The position numbers and the translations under genes were made by a program. A stretch of 34,611 nucleotides of DNA from Trueperaceae bacterium (lineage in GTDB: Bacteria; Deinococcota; Deinococci; Deinococcales; Trueperaceae). Shown one piece after another: positions 22,698 through 30,085 of the stretch. The notes beneath the pieces were generated by a model. That model saw nothing but the letters and a program-made list of their open reading frames with translations. It made no database searches and had not been told where the DNA came from. Numbering within the stretch: the first letter of the stretch is position 1; each line of letters begins with the position of its first letter. The stretch lies in the NCBI GenBank assembly GCA_011390675.1, contig JAABRX010000036.1:1-34611 (forward strand), in the 5' to 3' direction.

Positions 22698-24089
22698 ATG
22701 GCCACCGCGCCGCGCCCCGACCCCACCGCGGACGACCCGGCGTCGGCCGACGCCATCGCCCCGGGTTCCGCCCAACGGCTCCTCGACCTCGACCCGATCA
22801 CCCGACGGCAGGTCCGGCGCACCATGCGCTGGGCCGTCGTCGAGGGCTCGCTGGCCCAGGCGTTCCTCAACGCGACCACCGGGGGCGTGCTCGTCGGCTT
22901 CATGCTCCATCTGGGGGCGACGCCGACCGAGCTCGCGTTGGTCGCCTCCGTGCCGCACCTGTCGCAGCTCGCGAGTCCGTTGGCGGCGTTCTTGGCGGCC
23001 GCGCTCGGTCGGCGCAAGTGGCTGACGTTGGCGATGGGGTTGGGGTCGCGCCTCACCTGGTTGGCGGCCGCCGCGGTGCCGCTCGTCCCGATGCCGGACG
23101 CCGCGCGCCCGTGGGCGATCGTCGCGATCGCCCTCGTCGCGAGCCTCTTCCTCGCGGCGCAGAACACGCTCTGGACCGCCTGGATGGGCGACGTCGTCCC
23201 CGAACGCGAGCGTGGCCGCACCTTCGGGGTGCGCAGCGGCGTGATGGGGGTGGTGGGCACCGCGGCCAACCTGGCGGTCGGCGCCTTCCTCGACGCGGTG
23301 GCGGCACCCGTGTCGTTCCAGGTGGCGCTGGTGGTGGCGGTCGCGATCGGCTTGCTCGGGGTGGCGGTGTACGCCCTGCAGGTCGACCCACCCACCCCGG
23401 TCGAACGGGTGCGCTGGCGCGAGCTCTGGACCGTCCCGTGGCGCGACCTGGTCTTCCGGCGGTACCTGCGGTTCACCTTCTACTGGAACTTCGTGGTCAT
23501 GCTCTCGGGCCCGTTCGTGACCCCCTTCTTCCTGGACGAGCTCGGCATGACCTTCACCCAGGTCGCGTTCGCGTCGTCGCTGACGGCGCTGACGGCGCTC
23601 GTCACCACGCCGCTATGGGGGCGCGTCGCCGACCGGGTCGGCCACAAGCCGGTGTTGGCCCTCGGCACCATCCTGGTGGGGCTGCTGCTGCCGACCGGGT
23701 GGATCCTGGCCGGTCTGACCGGACAGCTAGGCTGGATCTGGGCGAGCGCCGTAGCAGACGCGATCGCCTGGGGCCCGGTGCGGTTGGCGGCCTTCAACCT
23801 CGCGCTCGCCTCCGCGCCGCGGTCGAACCGGGTGGTCTTCGTCGCCATGTACGCGCTCGGAACCGGCATCGCCGGCTTCCTGGGCGGTGCGTCGTCGGGG
23901 CCGCTGCTGCTCGCGCTGACGCGCCTCGAGGGAACCGTGCTGCTCGCGCCGTGGAGCGGCTACACGGCGCTCTTCGTGATCGCCGCGGTGTTGCGGCTGC
24001 AGGCCTGGTGGTTCTTGCGGCCCCTCGGGTGGCCACGGCGGCGGCCGCGCTCGATCAGGGTTCGACGGCGCGCAGCCCTGCGGGGGTGA
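22698..24089 (+). CDS. MFS transporter, tandem copy 2
   Basis: This 463-residue inner-membrane protein has about twelve hydrophobic segments and is a paralogue of the preceding gene. Compare WAVVEGSLAQAFLNATTGGV here with SVVEGSMTQVFLNWTSGAVL there; AWMGDVVPERERGRTFGVRS with AWMGDVIPQRERGGYFGLRT; and the shared WILAGLTG and GTGIAGFLGG blocks. It lacks the long proline run but has a short acidic N-terminal extension. The substrate is unknown. Its 3' end overlaps the convergent cyclo-ligase gene by 35 nt, and its last residues (RRRPRSIRVRRRAALRG) may be a by-product of that overlap. Confidence 0.83.
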   Translation: MATAPRPDPTADDPASADAIAPGSAQRLLDLDPITRRQVRRTMRWAVVEGSLAQAFLNATTGGVLVGFMLHLGATPTELALVASVPHLSQLASPLAAFLAAALGRRKWLTLAMGLGSRLTWLAAAAVPLVPMPDAARPWAIVAIALVASLFLAAQNTLWTAWMGDVVPERERGRTFGVRSGVMGVVGTAANLAVGAFLDAVAAPVSFQVALVVAVAIGLLGVAVYALQVDPPTPVERVRWRELWTVPWRDLVFRRYLRFTFYWNFVVMLSGPFVTPFFLDELGMTFTQVAFASSLTALTALVTTPLWGRVADRVGHKPVLALGTILVGLLLPTGWILAGLTGQLGWIWASAVADAIAWGPVRLAAFNLALASAPRSNRVVFVAMYALGTGIAGFLGGASSGPLLLALTRLEGTVLLAPWSGYTALFVIAAVLRLQAWWFLRPLGWPRRRPRSIRVRRRAALRG

Positions 24090-24651
24090 GCAGGTGGGTC
24101 ACGGCCACGTCGTGCGCCTCCAGCGGCAGCCGCTCGACCACCCACGCGTCGATCGCGACGGCCACTCGGGGGGCGCCTTGCGGCAGGGTGGGGAGCAGTC
24201 CGTCGTAGAGACCGCGACCGTAGCCGAGCCGACCGCCGCGGCGGTCGAAGGCGAGCCCGGGCACCAGCACCAGGTCGACGCCGAGCGGGTCTGCCTCCGG
24301 CGCATCCTCTGCTGGCTGCTGGAAGCCGAGCGGGTGGCGCTTCAGCGGGCCGTCGGCGCGATGGAGCGTCAATCGGCGGGCCCCGGTGTCGGTACGGGTG
24401 GTGAGGATGGTCTTGCCGGCGAAGGGGAACGGTGGAGCGACCTCGTCGCCGAACGGGAGGTAGGTGAGCACCGTGCGCGCGGCGAGCCACGCCGGCCAGG
24501 CGGCGAGATGCGCGGCGATCGCGGCCTCGTCGTCGACCCGTTCGACGCTCGCGGCCCACGCGCTCCGGACCGAGCGCGCCCAGCGGCGCCAGGCGCGCTT
24601 GGGCGCGTCGGCGGCGGGCGGCGGGGGGGTGCCACGTCCTCCGTGCGTCAC
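24055..24651 (-). CDS. 5-formyltetrahydrofolate cyclo-ligase
   Basis: This 198-residue cytoplasmic enzyme converts 5-formyl-THF to 5,10-methenyl-THF using ATP, returning the storage folate to one-carbon metabolism. The diagnostic stretch is VLVPGLAFDRRGGRLGYGRG followed by LYDGLLP, which holds the nucleotide and substrate contacts; TVLTYLPFGDEV and HPLGFQQP are also family-like. The catalytic basic residues near the N-terminus appear as RRWARSVRSA. The start is a GTG at 24651, supported by TAGCGT (minus, 24663-24658) 6 nt upstream. The N-terminus is Gly/Pro-rich. It is divergent from osmC, with only 32 bp between the two start codons, and overlaps the MFS gene tail to tail. Confidence 0.87.
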   Translation of the reverse strand: MTHGGRGTPPPPAADAPKRAWRRWARSVRSAWAASVERVDDEAAIAAHLAAWPAWLAARTVLTYLPFGDEVAPPFPFAGKTILTTRTDTGARRLTLHRADGPLKRHPLGFQQPAEDAPEADPLGVDLVLVPGLAFDRRGGRLGYGRGLYDGLLPTLPQGAPRVAVAIDAWVVERLPLEAHDVAVTHLLTPAGLRAVEP

Positions 24652-24657
24652 GCGCGC

Positions 24658-24677
24658 ACGCTACCGCGCCGTACGCT
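24658..24677. promoter_or_regulatory. Back-to-back leaderless promoters of cyclo-ligase and osmC
   Basis: On the minus strand TAGCGT (24663-24658) precedes the cyclo-ligase GTG by 6 nt. On the plus strand TACGCT (24672-24677) precedes the OsmC ATG by 6 nt. The two -10 boxes are 8 bp apart, so each -35 region must lie on or beyond the other gene's -10 and start codon. Confidence 0.6.
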
Positions 24678-24683
24678 TGCCGC

Positions 24684-25145
24684 ATGCCCGAGACCACGCA
24701 CGCCACCCTGCACCACCTCGTCGAGAAGCGCTTCGTCGGCACCACCCCGGACGGTCGTCAGGTCCTGATCGACGGCACCAAGGAGCACCCGCTGGGCATG
24801 GGCCCCATGCAGCTGGTCCTCAACGCCTGGGGCGGCTGCGTCGCGTACGACGTCGTGGAGATGCTCAAGAAGCGCCGCGTCGAGGTGCGCTCGTACCGCG
24901 TCGAGCTCGAGGGCGACCGCGATGCCGGCGTACCCGCGTTCTACACGCAGCTGCGCGCCCGCCACGTCATCGATGCGCCCGGCCTCGACCGCAAGACCTT
25001 CGAGCGCTTCGTCGAACTCGCCACCACCAAGTACTGCTCGGTGGGCGCGAGCCTCAAGGCGAGCGAGACCTTCGAGGTCGAGCTGCTCCACGAGACCGAG
25101 GGCGCGGCTGAGGTCGCGGCCGAGGTCCCGGCCGACCCGGCCTGA
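24684..25145 (+). CDS. OsmC family protein
   Basis: This 153-residue protein belongs to the OsmC/Ohr superfamily. The two redox cysteines are in AWGGCVAYDVVEMLKKRR (Cys53 region) and TTKYCSVGASLK, in the usual positions on the two central helices. DGRQVLIDGTKEHPLGMGPM before the first cysteine is typical of the YhfA/OsmC branch rather than of Ohr. Family members reduce organic hydroperoxides or act in osmotic and oxidative stress; the exact substrate of this branch is unclear. The last 15 residues are an Ala/Glu/Pro tail. The gene is leaderless and divergent from the cyclo-ligase. Confidence 0.87.
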   Translation: MPETTHATLHHLVEKRFVGTTPDGRQVLIDGTKEHPLGMGPMQLVLNAWGGCVAYDVVEMLKKRRVEVRSYRVELEGDRDAGVPAFYTQLRARHVIDAPGLDRKTFERFVELATTKYCSVGASLKASETFEVELLHETEGAAEVAAEVPADPA

Positions 25146-25188
25146 GCGGCGCGGGGCGCGCGTTGACGGTCGCGTAACGCCGCTCCGT

Positions 25189-25200
25189 TAGGCTCGTTGC
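25189..25200 (+). promoter_or_regulatory. Leaderless promoter of the secreted protein gene
   Basis: TAGGCT (25189-25194) is followed by 6 nt and the ATG at 25201. A TTGACG at 25163 is 20 nt upstream of the -10, longer than normal, so it may not be the -35. Confidence 0.55.
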
Positions 25201-25788
25201 ATGACCCACGCTGCCGTTCGCTCCGCGCTCGCCGCCGCCGCGCTCGTCTGGGGCATCGCCACCGCTCAGGACGCGCCACCGTGGGGCGACGTCGCCTACG
25301 TCGCCGAGGTGGCGCAGTTCCGCGACGGCGTGGCCATCGAGACGATCCTGCTCGAGGTCGCCCCCGCCGGCGTCCGCTACGGCGTTCGTTCCGAGGGCGG
25401 TGAGCTCCTGCTCGAGTTGCTCCTGACCTGGGACGGCGCGGACTGGACGGCCTACGCCGCGGACGCCTCGGACGGAACGTTCGCACCGGCGTTCCCGGGC
25501 TTCGGCGGCGCCGTGCTCGCCTCGGTCGTCGACCCGCGGACCCCCGAGATCGGGGCGTGCGCGGAGGACGGTACGACCTGCGCGGAGGAGGGCGAGGAGA
25601 CGTACGCCGGCCGGAGCGCCATGCGTCTGTCGATCGCGATCGAGGGCCTCGGCACGTCGACGGTGTGGGTGGACCTCGCGACGGGGCTCACCCTGGGCGG
25701 CGAGGGCGCCAGCGGCGACCTGACGCTGCGGACCGAACTGGTGCGCTTCGAGGAGCGGGCGCCGGACCCGGAGCGCCTGCGCCCCTGA
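25201..25788 (+). CDS. Secreted protein of unknown function
   Basis: I do not recognise this 195-residue protein. Residues 1-23 look like a Sec signal peptide (RSALAAAALVWGIATAQ, cleavage near A-T-A). The mature part is acidic and beta-rich in appearance, with repeated short strands such as VAYVAEVAQFRDGVAIETIL and MRLSIAIEGLGTSTVWVDLA. Two cysteines (GACAEDGTTC) are seven residues apart and could form a disulfide outside the cytoplasm. There is no lipobox or membrane anchor. The pattern of strands ending in TGLTLGGEG recalls small periplasmic or outer-membrane-associated proteins, but no function is inferred. It has its own leaderless promoter and lies before the damaged ABC locus. Confidence 0.75.
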   Translation: MTHAAVRSALAAAALVWGIATAQDAPPWGDVAYVAEVAQFRDGVAIETILLEVAPAGVRYGVRSEGGELLLELLLTWDGADWTAYAADASDGTFAPAFPGFGGAVLASVVDPRTPEIGACAEDGTTCAEEGEETYAGRSAMRLSIAIEGLGTSTVWVDLATGLTLGGEGASGDLTLRTELVRFEERAPDPERLRP

Positions 25789-25815
25789 GCCTCGACCCCT
25801 GACCCCGGGACCGCA

Positions 25816-25858
25816 TGACCGCGGTCACTTCTGCCGGCCGGCGCGCGCTCCGTACGCT
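25816..25858 (+). promoter_or_regulatory. Palindromic operator and promoter of ABC ATPase gene
   Basis: TGACCGCGGTCA (25816-25827) is a perfect 12-bp palindrome. It ends 25 nt before TACGCT (25853-25858), the -10 box, so it borders or covers the -35 position. ABC operons of this kind often carry their own NarL-type regulator, and the response-regulator remnant downstream could be the protein that bound here. The ATG inside this palindrome region (25815) lies before the promoter and is not a credible start. Confidence 0.5.
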
Positions 25859-25877
25859 CGCGGCACGAGGTGACCCG

Positions 25878-26699
25878 ATGACCGATGCGAGCCCCACCCC
25901 CCCCTCCCCAACCCCGCGTGGCGAGCCCGCGACGGCGTCCGATGCCGTGCTGGTCGTCGACGGGCTGGTCAAGCGCTACGCCGACGCGATCGCCGTGGAC
26001 CACGTCTCGTTCGACGTGCGTCCCGGTGAGGTCTACGGCCTGCTCGGCCCCAACGGCGCCGGCAAGACGACCACGTTGGGTGTGATCGCCGGTCTCGTGC
26101 GCGCCGACGCCGGGAGCGTCCGCGTAGCCGGCCATGCGGTCGAGCGCGACCCGCTGCCCGCGCAGCGCGCGATGGGCGTCGTCCCCCAGGCGTTGGCGCT
26201 CTACCCCGATCTCACCGTCCGCCAGAACCTCGGCTACTTCGCGCGCCTCAAGGGGTTCGCGGGCGCCGAGGGACGCCGCGTGGTCGCGGACGCGCTCGCC
26301 GCCGTCGACCTCGCGGCCGAGGCGGACCGCCGGGCGACCACGCTGTCGGGCGGCATGAACCGCCGCTTGAACCTCGCGATCGGGCTCGTGGGCCGCCCGC
26401 GCCTGCTGCTCCTCGACGAACCGACCGTCGGCCTCGACCCTCGGAGCCGTCGCCACATCCTCGATTCGGTGCGACGGCTCGCCGACGAGGGACTCGCCGT
26501 CCTCTTCACCAGCCACTACATGGAGGAGGTCGAGTACCTCTGCCGGCGCTTGGCCATCCTCGACCGCGGCCGCGTGATCGCGCAGGGCCCGCTCGACGAG
26601 GTGCGCGCGCTCGCCGGCGAGGGCGTCGTGCTGCGGGTGCCGCTGCCGGCCGTGGCGCCCCCTTCGACGTCGCGGTCCTGGACGTGCGCATGCCGGTGA
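25878..26699 (+). CDS. ABC transporter ATPase, C-terminus lost at a deletion junction
   Basis: This 273-residue frame is an ABC-2/DrrA-type exporter ATPase. It shows Walker A GLLGPNGAGKTTT, Q-loop VVPQALALYPDLTVRQNLGY, signature TLSGGMNRRLNLAIGLVGRP, Walker B LLLLDEPTVGLDPRS and the switch His in LFTSHYMEEVEYL. The authentic sequence ends near residue 254, after EVRALAGEGVVLRVPLP. The remaining residues (SRSWTCACR end) are out-of-frame reading of a response-regulator gene. Relatives have about 50 more residues and a permease gene next; neither is present. The core ATPase could still fold, but it has no partner here. GAGGTG lies 5 nt before the ATG at 25878. Confidence 0.8.
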   Translation: MTDASPTPPSPTPRGEPATASDAVLVVDGLVKRYADAIAVDHVSFDVRPGEVYGLLGPNGAGKTTTLGVIAGLVRADAGSVRVAGHAVERDPLPAQRAMGVVPQALALYPDLTVRQNLGYFARLKGFAGAEGRRVVADALAAVDLAAEADRRATTLSGGMNRRLNLAIGLVGRPRLLLLDEPTVGLDPRSRRHILDSVRRLADEGLAVLFTSHYMEEVEYLCRRLAILDRGRVIAQGPLDEVRALAGEGVVLRVPLPAVAPPSTSRSWTCACR

Positions 26700-27202
26700 T
26701 GGACGGCATCGCGGCGACCCGGTCCCTCAAGGCGGCCACCCCCCGCTTGCCGGTCCTGATCTTGACGACCTTCGACGATCGCGAGCTCGTCGAACGGTGC
26801 GTGGAGGCCGGCGCGAACGCGTTCATGCTCAAGGACGCCCATCCGACGGACCTGGCGCGGGCGATCCGATGGCTCGTCGAAGGTCGCCTCGGCATCCCTG
26901 GCGACCTGGCCCATGCGCTGCGCGCGGCGGGGGATGCGGTGACCCGCGGCGCGTCGTCGCCGAGCGTCGGTGCGACCGAACCGCTGACGCCGGCCCAGCG
27001 GCGCGTGCTCGCCCTGATCGCCGACGGCCGCACCAACGGCGAGATCGCCGAGCGTCTGGGCCTGACGATGGGCACCGTGAAGAACGTCGTGAGCGAGGTG
27101 TACGCACGGCTGGGCGTGCGCGACCGGGTCGACGCGGTGCTCAAGGTGCGGCGCGGCGAGGTCGACCAGGTCGACGCCACGGTGGGCGACGACGGCCGTT
27201 GA
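26642..27202 (+). pseudogene. NarL/FixJ-type response regulator, 5' part missing
   Basis: The frame carries the back part of a receiver domain: FDVAVLDVRMPVMDG with the phospho-acceptor Asp, LPVLILTTFDDRELVERCVE, the conserved Lys in AFMLKDAHP. A complete LuxR-type DNA-binding domain follows (LTPAQRRVLALIADGRTNGE, then IAERLGLTMGTVKNVVSEVY). The first 45 or so residues, with the acidic pair, are gone; upstream of about 26640 the same frame reads only Arg/Ala-rich shadow of the ABC gene. The nearest start codons (GTG 26684, ATG 26690) lie inside the receiver. A truncated DNA-binding product remains possible. In intact loci the order is usually ATPase, permease, histidine kinase, response regulator, so the missing piece is probably several kilobases. 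Confidence 0.75.
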
Positions 27203-27225
27203 CGCCGCCCTGACCCACCCCCTGC

Positions 27226-27239
27226 TACGCTCGCGGGCG
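27226..27239 (+). promoter_or_regulatory. Leaderless promoter of ppk
   Basis: TACGCT (27226-27231) lies 8 nt before the ATG at 27240. TTGACG at 27199 is 21 nt upstream of it, too far for a normal spacer. Confidence 0.5.
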
Positions 27240-29321
27240 ATGCCCGATGCGCCCGTCCTGACCGACCCGTCGCTGTACCTCAACCGCGAGCTCTCGTGGC
27301 TGGCCTTCAACCGACGCGTCCTCGAGGAGGCCCGCGATCCGGCGCAGCCGCTGCTCGAGCGGCTGAAGTTCCTGGCGATCTTCGGGTCGAACCTCGACGA
27401 GTTCATGATGATCCGGTACGCCGGTCTGAAGGACCAGCTGGCCGCCGGGGTGGACGGCGACTCGGCCGACGGGCGCTCCCCGGCGGCGCAGCTCGCGGCG
27501 GTGTCGAACGAGCTTCACCCGCTCGTCCTCGAGCACCGCCGGGTGCTGCGCGAGGAGGTGCTCCCCGAGTTGGCGCGCCACGGCGTCGTGCTGCGCGCGA
27601 TCGAGGACGTGGACGAAGCGTCCTGGGCGACCGTCGAGCGCTTCTGGGAGGAGGAGCTCTTCCCGGTGCTCACGCCGCTGGCGGTCGACGCGCGGCACCC
27701 GTTCCCGCGCCTGCCGAACCTGTCGTTCTCGCTGCTGCTCGAGTTGCGCGACCAGGAGGACGCGACGACCCGCACCGCGATCGTCCAGGTGCCCTCGGTG
27801 CTCCCGCGGTTCGTGCGGCTCCCGGGACCGGGGCACGCCTTCGTGCTCCTGGAGGACGTGATCCGCCACCACGTGGACGCCCTCTTCCCCGGGCACGACG
27901 TCGGTTGGGCGCACGGCTTCCGCGTGACCCGCGACGCCGACATCGCCATCGCCGAGGACGAGGCCGACGACCTGCTGCGGGTCGTCGAGGACGAGGTGCG
28001 CCGTCGCCGCTGGGGCGATGCGGTGCGCCTCGAGGTCGCGTCCGGCATGCCCGACGCCTGGCGCGAACACCTTCGCAAGGTGCTCGACCTCGACCCGGAC
28101 GACGTCTTCGAGGTCCCCCACCACCTGAACGTGGCCGATTTCCTGGAGCTCGCCGACCTGCCGCTGCCGGAGCTCCGCGACCCGCCGCTGCAACCGCGCC
28201 TGCCGCGCCAGCTGGTGCGCCACGCGGATCCGTTCGCCGCGGTGCGCGCCGGCGACGTGCTGCTGCACCATCCGTTCCACGCCTTCGACGCGGTGCTCGG
28301 CCTGCTCGACGCGGCGGCCGACGACCCGAACGTGCTCGCGATCAAGCAGACGCTCTACCGGGTCGGTCGCCGCTCGCCCGTCGTCGCGGCGCTCGCCCGG
28401 GCCGCTGGCAACGGCAAGCTCGTCACCGCGCTGGTCGAGCTCAAGGCGCGCTTCGACGAGGAGAACAACATCGTCTGGGCGCGCGAGCTCGAGCGCGCCG
28501 GCGTGCACGTGGTCTATGGCTTCGCCGGCCTCAAGACGCACGCCAAGGCGCTCTTGGTGGTGCGCCGCGAGGCCGCCCCGGGCGGCGCCACCGAGATCCG
28601 GCGCTACGTCCACCTGGGCACGGGCAACTACAACCCGGGGACGGCCGGGGTGTACACCGACCTCGGGCTGCTGACCTGCGACCCCGACCTGGGCGCCGAC
28701 GTCTCCGAGTTGTTCAACGTGCTCACCGGCTTCAGCAAGCAGCGCCGCTGGCGCAAGCTGTGGGTCGCGCCCGAGACGCTGCGGCCGGAGCTGCTCGCGG
28801 CGATCGCGCGCGAGGCCGACCACGCGCGCGCCGGCCGGCCGGCGCGGATCGTCGCGAAGATGAACTCGCTCGCCGACCCTGAAGTGATCCGAGCCCTCTA
28901 CCGAGCGTCGCAGGCGGGGGTCGAGATCGACCTGATCGTGCGCGGCATCTGCTGCTTGCGCCCCGGCGTCCCGGGGGTCTCCGAACGGATCCGGGTGCGG
29001 TCGATCGTCGGCCGCTTCCTGGAGCACGCGCGCGTCGCGTACTTCCTCGACGACGGCGCCGAACGGGTCTTCCTGGGCTCCGCCGACTGGATGCAGCGCA
29101 ACCTCAACGGCCGGGTCGAGTCGGTGTTCCCGGTCGAGGACGCGCGCCTCAAGCGCGAGGTGGTCGAGGTGCTCGAGCTGCAGCTGCGCGACACCGTGAA
29201 GGCTCGCGAACTCGATCAGGACGGTAGTTATACGCGCGCCAAGCGCCGCAAGGGGCAGCGGGCCGTCGACAGCCAGGTGCGCCTGCTCGCGCGCTCCGTG
29301 CGGCGCGGCCGGCGCTCGTGA
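27240..29321 (+). CDS. ppk: Polyphosphate kinase 1
   Basis: PPK1 makes inorganic polyphosphate from ATP, and reverses the reaction. The 693-residue length is normal. The N-terminal domain opens LYLNRELSWLAFNRRVLEEA, then FLAIFGSNLDEFMMIRYAGL. The head domain and the two phospholipase-D-like catalytic domains follow: DPNVLAIKQTLYRVGRRSPV, ALVELKARFDEENNIVWARE, VYGFAGLKTHAKALLVVRRE. His458 in RRYVHLGTGNYNPGTAGVYT is the predicted autophosphorylated histidine; LIVRGICCLRPGVPGVSERI and FLGSADWMQRNLNGRVE complete the pattern. The enzyme is usually membrane-associated. It has its own leaderless promoter and no ppx gene nearby. Next comes a convergent gene. Confidence 0.95.
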   Translation: MPDAPVLTDPSLYLNRELSWLAFNRRVLEEARDPAQPLLERLKFLAIFGSNLDEFMMIRYAGLKDQLAAGVDGDSADGRSPAAQLAAVSNELHPLVLEHRRVLREEVLPELARHGVVLRAIEDVDEASWATVERFWEEELFPVLTPLAVDARHPFPRLPNLSFSLLLELRDQEDATTRTAIVQVPSVLPRFVRLPGPGHAFVLLEDVIRHHVDALFPGHDVGWAHGFRVTRDADIAIAEDEADDLLRVVEDEVRRRRWGDAVRLEVASGMPDAWREHLRKVLDLDPDDVFEVPHHLNVADFLELADLPLPELRDPPLQPRLPRQLVRHADPFAAVRAGDVLLHHPFHAFDAVLGLLDAAADDPNVLAIKQTLYRVGRRSPVVAALARAAGNGKLVTALVELKARFDEENNIVWARELERAGVHVVYGFAGLKTHAKALLVVRREAAPGGATEIRRYVHLGTGNYNPGTAGVYTDLGLLTCDPDLGADVSELFNVLTGFSKQRRWRKLWVAPETLRPELLAAIAREADHARAGRPARIVAKMNSLADPEVIRALYRASQAGVEIDLIVRGICCLRPGVPGVSERIRVRSIVGRFLEHARVAYFLDDGAERVFLGSADWMQRNLNGRVESVFPVEDARLKREVVEVLELQLRDTVKARELDQDGSYTRAKRRKGQRAVDSQVRLLARSVRRGRRS

Positions 29322-29366
29322 CGGTCCGGCGACCGGCAGGCGACCGGCGGGTGACCGGGGCAGCCG

Positions 29367-29618
29367 TCAGGCCTGAATCGGGCCCGGACCGCTCGGCGGC
29401 ACCTCGTCGCCGTTGCGACCGGCGGCGAAGCCGGTCTGCAGGCCCATCAACCAGCCGAGCTTGAGCATGAACAGGAGCGTCTCGGCGTCGCCGTCGGCGA
29501 CCCGCGACCGAACGTAGTCGAGCGTGCCGTCGGGCAGACCGACGGCGTCGACCTCGTCGGCGTAGCGCCGCCGCATCTCGTCGAGGAACGTTTGGATGAG
29601 TCGTTGCTCGTCGTTCAT
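29367..29618 (-). CDS. Small conserved-looking protein of unknown function
   Basis: I do not recognise this 83-residue protein. It begins MNDEQRLIQTFLDEMRRRYA and is mostly helical and acidic up to about residue 55. A mildly hydrophobic stretch, TLLFMLKLGWLMGLQTGFAA, follows and may be a buried helix or one membrane-contacting segment. It ends with a Pro/Gly tail. The ATG at 29618 is strongly supported: TAGCAT (minus, 29630-29625) lies exactly 6 nt upstream. That box overlaps the stop codon of mgsA, so the gene follows mgsA but has its own promoter. It converges on ppk, separated by 45 nt of GC-rich DNA with three near-copies of GGCGACCGG. Confidence 0.65.
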   Translation of the reverse strand: MNDEQRLIQTFLDEMRRRYADEVDAVGLPDGTLDYVRSRVADGDAETLLFMLKLGWLMGLQTGFAAGRNGDEVPPSGPGPIQA

Positions 29619-29627
29619 CGCTCCATG

Positions 29628-30020
29628 CTACCCGGCGTCCCCGTCGATGAACTGCTCCTCGAGCCACGTGGCGATCGCTTCCGCGGTCCCCAGGTTGGTG
29701 GCGAGGGGCACCTGGTGGACGTCGCAGATGCGCATGAGCGCCGAAACGTCGGGCTCGTGCGGTTGCGCCGTGAGCGGGTCGCGGAAGAAGAAGACGGCGA
29801 GCACCCGGTCCTCGGCGATGCGCGCCCCCACCTGGAGGTCGCCCCCCTCCGGCCCCGACCGGAAGCGCTCGACGTCCAGTCCGGCCTTCTCCTTCAGCAC
29901 CTTGCCGGTGGTGCTGGTGGCGATCAGCGGGAAGCGCCGCAGCACGTCGGCGTGATCGCGCGCGAAGAGCGCGAGGTCGAGCTTTTTCTTGTCGTGGGCG
30001 ATGAGGGCGACGCTCTTCAT
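29628..30020 (-). CDS. mgsA: Methylglyoxal synthase
   Basis: MgsA turns dihydroxyacetone phosphate into methylglyoxal and phosphate, a bypass of lower glycolysis used under phosphate limitation or carbon overload. The 130-residue protein shows all family blocks: VALIAHDKKK with the active His and Asp, LIATSTTGKVL (phosphate binding), RFRSGPEGGDLQVGARIAED, VFFFRDPLTAQPHEPDVSAL with the catalytic Asp, and VHQVPLATNLGTAEA. It acts in the cytoplasm as a hexamer in known cases. The ATG at 30020 follows TAGGAT (minus, 30032-30027) by 6 nt. The gene is divergent from an antiporter gene at 30086. Its neighbour ppk may link it to phosphate economy, which is only suggestive. Confidence 0.95.
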   Translation of the reverse strand: MKSVALIAHDKKKLDLALFARDHADVLRRFPLIATSTTGKVLKEKAGLDVERFRSGPEGGDLQVGARIAEDRVLAVFFFRDPLTAQPHEPDVSALMRICDVHQVPLATNLGTAEAIATWLEEQFIDGDAG

Positions 30021-30073
30021 ACGCGCATCCTAAGACGCGTCGCCGCGCTCGCGGCGACGCGCGTTCGCTCCCG

Positions 30074-30085
30074 TACGATGACGCC
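30074..30085 (+). promoter_or_regulatory. Leaderless promoter of K+/H+ antiporter
   Basis: TACGAT (30074-30079) is followed by 6 nt and the GTG at 30086. It faces the mgsA promoter (minus -10 at 30032-30027) across about 40 bp. Confidence 0.6.

Noticed and set aside
25163-25225. TTGACG boxes at 25163 and 27199 as -35 elements
   Set aside because: They are 20 and 21 nt from the -10 boxes, longer than the usual 16-18 nt spacer.
25815-25877. Upstream ATG at 25815 as start of the ABC ATPase
   Set aside because: It overlaps the palindromic operator and lies before the -10 box at 25853; the ATG at 25878 has a ribosome site.
29322-29366. Three near-copies of GGCGACCGG between ppk and the small gene as a CRISPR-like or mobile repeat
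   Set aside because: Copies are short, imperfect and only about 10 nt apart; simple GC-rich slippage explains them.
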